Positions 6,800-7,970 of a stretch of DNA of 7,970 nucleotides are shown here, one piece after another; position 1 is the first letter of the stretch, and every line of letters begins with the position of its first letter. Under the pieces are notes generated by a model. That model ran no database searches. It had not been told where the DNA came from and saw only the letters and a list, made by a program, of their open reading frames with translations. The stretch is taken from the NCBI GenBank assembly GCA_003555385.1, contig PWHO01000082.1:1-7970 (forward strand), read 5' to 3'. Made by a program: the position numbers and the translations under genes. The DNA comes from Bacteroidales bacterium. Its GTDB lineage: Bacteria > Bacteroidota > Bacteroidia > Bacteroidales > UBA7960.

Positions 6800-7222
6800 A
6801 TGAAAGGAAAATTTACCAAAACAATTATTGCTGTCTTTCTGTTCGCGATCCCGCTATCGGGCTTCGGACAGATAGCGCCTGATCTGAAATCAGCGGCTGA
6901 CTTTGCCATTCTTGCTGCAACTGAGATCAGTTTTGATGGTACTGAAACTACGATTAATGACATGGATGTCGGATTATATCCGGGCGTTATGTCTTCAATT
7001 ACTGGGTATCCTGCGAATTTAACTTTAAATAATGGGGTTGTTTTAGCCGCCGATGAGGACCCCAATGATAGACTTCCCGATGCTAAACAGGACTTGCGGG
7101 ATGCCTACCTTTTTGCCGAAGGTCGTCCGGCCGGAGCTACAATATCAGGCAACCAGGGTGGCCTTACACTTGCACCGGGAGTTTATAAATCAACATCCAC
7201 CCGATACCCCTTTAACGCTTGA
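6800..7222 (+). CDS. Secreted DUF3494 (ice-binding-like) protein, N-terminal part before a frameshift
   Basis: The open frame gives 140 residues. It begins with a clear signal peptide: Lys-rich MKGKFTK, a hydrophobic core, and likely cleavage after GFGQ (about residue 24). Then comes the typical start of the DUF3494 domain: LKSAADFAILAATEISFDG (29-47), a DMDVGLYPGV stretch and GNQGGLTLAPGVY ending near residue 129. DUF3494 proteins are beta-solenoids, several of which bind ice. Up to Thr134 the sequence fits the family; the last residues, RYPFNA and a stop, do not. Removing one C from the CCC at 7200-7202 joins this part to the 7203-7970 frame. There is no Shine-Dalgarno-like sequence before the ATG. 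G+C is visibly lower than in mnmE. The gene is one interrupted unit, not a short protein. Confidence 0.85.
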   Translation: MKGKFTKTIIAVFLFAIPLSGFGQIAPDLKSAADFAILAATEISFDGTETTINDMDVGLYPGVMSSITGYPANLTLNNGVVLAADEDPNDRLPDAKQDLRDAYLFAEGRPAGATISGNQGGLTLAPGVYKSTSTRYPFNA

Positions 7223-7970
7223 TGCTGGTGGTGATGAAAATGCAGTATGGATATTTCAGATAGAATCTACCCTGACTACTACATCTGGCGGTGACATAGA
7301 ATTGATTAACGACGCCAAAGCGAATAATGTATACTGGCAGGTGGGTTCTTCCGCTACAATAGGAAATGATACAAAATTTAAAGGCAATATCCTGGCACTG
7401 GTTTCTATTACCATGAACACCGGAGCTATTATAGATGGCAGGGCGCTTGCAAGAACCGGAGCCGTAACATTTGCCGGCGGTGGCACAATGAATGAACCAG
7501 AGGAATCCGCGGATGCAACGGGAGACCTTACCATCACAAAAACCGCAACCCCACAGACTTTCTCCGATATCGATGATGAGATAGAATATGACATTGTGGT
7601 TACAAACACCAGTACGACTACAATAAGTGGTATTACTGTCACTGATGACCTTACAGGAGATACATGGTCAGATATCACGCTTGATGAGGGAGGAAGTGAG
7701 GTGCTGACAACCACCTATACAATCGATCAGGATGATATGGACAACGGTTTCGTGGCAAATACTGCTACCGCTGAAGCAGGTGACATCTCCGTAAGTGCTT
7801 ACGAAGTCGTCACAAAGGAAGGGCTGCTAATCACCAAAGTAGCCACTCCAAAAACCTATTATGCCGAGGGGCAGGTTATCGACTACGATATTGTAGTTGA
7901 AAACACGGGTACGGATACAGAGACCTTTACTGTTGAAGATAGCCTTACGGAAGAAGACTGGGAAAATCTA
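7203..7970 (+). CDS. Continuation of the DUF3494 protein after the frameshift, open to window end
   Basis: Read from GAT at 7203, 256 codons are open to the last base. They resume the domain where the first part leaves off: DTPLTLDAGGDENAVWIFQI, then NNVYWQVGSSATIG, a GNILALVSITMNTGA stretch and DGRALARTGAVTF, the typical DUF3494 C-terminal half (joined residues 135 to about 228). A linker rich in Glu, Asp and Ala leads to DUF11-like repeats. The joined product in the window is 390 residues and continues, so any C-terminal sorting domain is not visible. If the frameshift is real, this part has no proper start; the first in-frame ATG is at 7413, well inside the domain. Secreted or surface attachment is likely; ice binding or adhesion is inference from the family. 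Confidence 0.85.
7527..7823 (+). repeat. DUF11-like repeat module 1
   Basis: Joined residues 243-341 begin LTITKTATPQTFSDIDDEIE and contain YDIVVTNTSTTTISGITVTD, with a beta-rich end (VANTATAEAG). This is the pattern of DUF11/DUF7507 immunoglobulin-like modules of bacterial surface proteins. The second copy starts 99 residues (297 bases) later. Such modules usually act as spacers or stalks. Confidence 0.7.
7824..7970 (+). repeat. DUF11-like repeat module 2 (cut by window end)
   Basis: Joined residues 342-390 begin LLITKVATPKTYYAEGQVID and continue YDIVVENTGTDTETFTVEDS, aligning with module 1 at ITK-ATP-T, I-YDIVV-NT and TV-D-LT. The two copies are clearly diverged, so this is an old duplication. 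The module is incomplete, and more copies may follow beyond the window. Confidence 0.7.

Noticed and set aside
7256..7714. A 152-codon minus-strand open frame near the right end
   Set aside because: It is antisense to the frame-restored DUF3494/DUF11 coding sequence. Its Ser/Val-rich translation is just the complement of a Thr/Asp-rich repeat region.

Overview
The window looks like chromosomal DNA of a member of the Bacteroidota, probably Bacteroidales-like; the exact family cannot be read from it. The reasons are several matches to the Bacteroidota promoter -7 box (TAnnTTTG), the lack of clear Shine-Dalgarno sites, the membrane-anchored TPR protein joined to ribH, a lipoprotein with an acidic stretch after its lipobox Cys, and the general protein style. 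The core genes are roughly 50-55% G+C in the lines I counted by hand. The last gene is nearer 38-45%.

Layout. Positions 1-235 (minus) hold the first 78 codons of an HU-type DNA-binding protein, with its own promoter at about 288-319. Positions 427-2637 (minus) form a likely three-gene operon: a membrane-anchored TPR protein, ribH (lumazine synthase) and fmt (Met-tRNA formyltransferase). The gaps are only 25 and 14 bases. Diverging from it, 2754-4217 (plus) encodes a large lipoprotein with a beta-helix-like body. It converges with sucD (4234-5103, minus), leaving 16 bases between stop codons. sucD diverges from mnmE (5212-6618, plus), the tRNA-modifying GTPase, which ends in a short hairpin terminator. 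From 6800 to the window end (plus) lies a secreted protein with a DUF3494 ice-binding-like domain followed by DUF11-like repeats; the gene continues beyond the window.

The most notable observations are three. First, a single extra C in a CCC run at 7200-7202 breaks the DUF3494 gene in the middle of its domain. Second, two divergent promoters at 2657-2687 have -7 boxes that form an imperfect inverted repeat. Third, sucD is the first gene of its transcript, with no sucC beside it.

The genes do not form one pathway: they cover nucleoid structure, translation initiation, riboflavin synthesis, the TCA cycle, tRNA modification and the cell surface. I see no tRNA, rRNA, CRISPR array, insertion sequence or clear candidate for a wholly new system. 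The least conventional part is the surface protein at the right edge.
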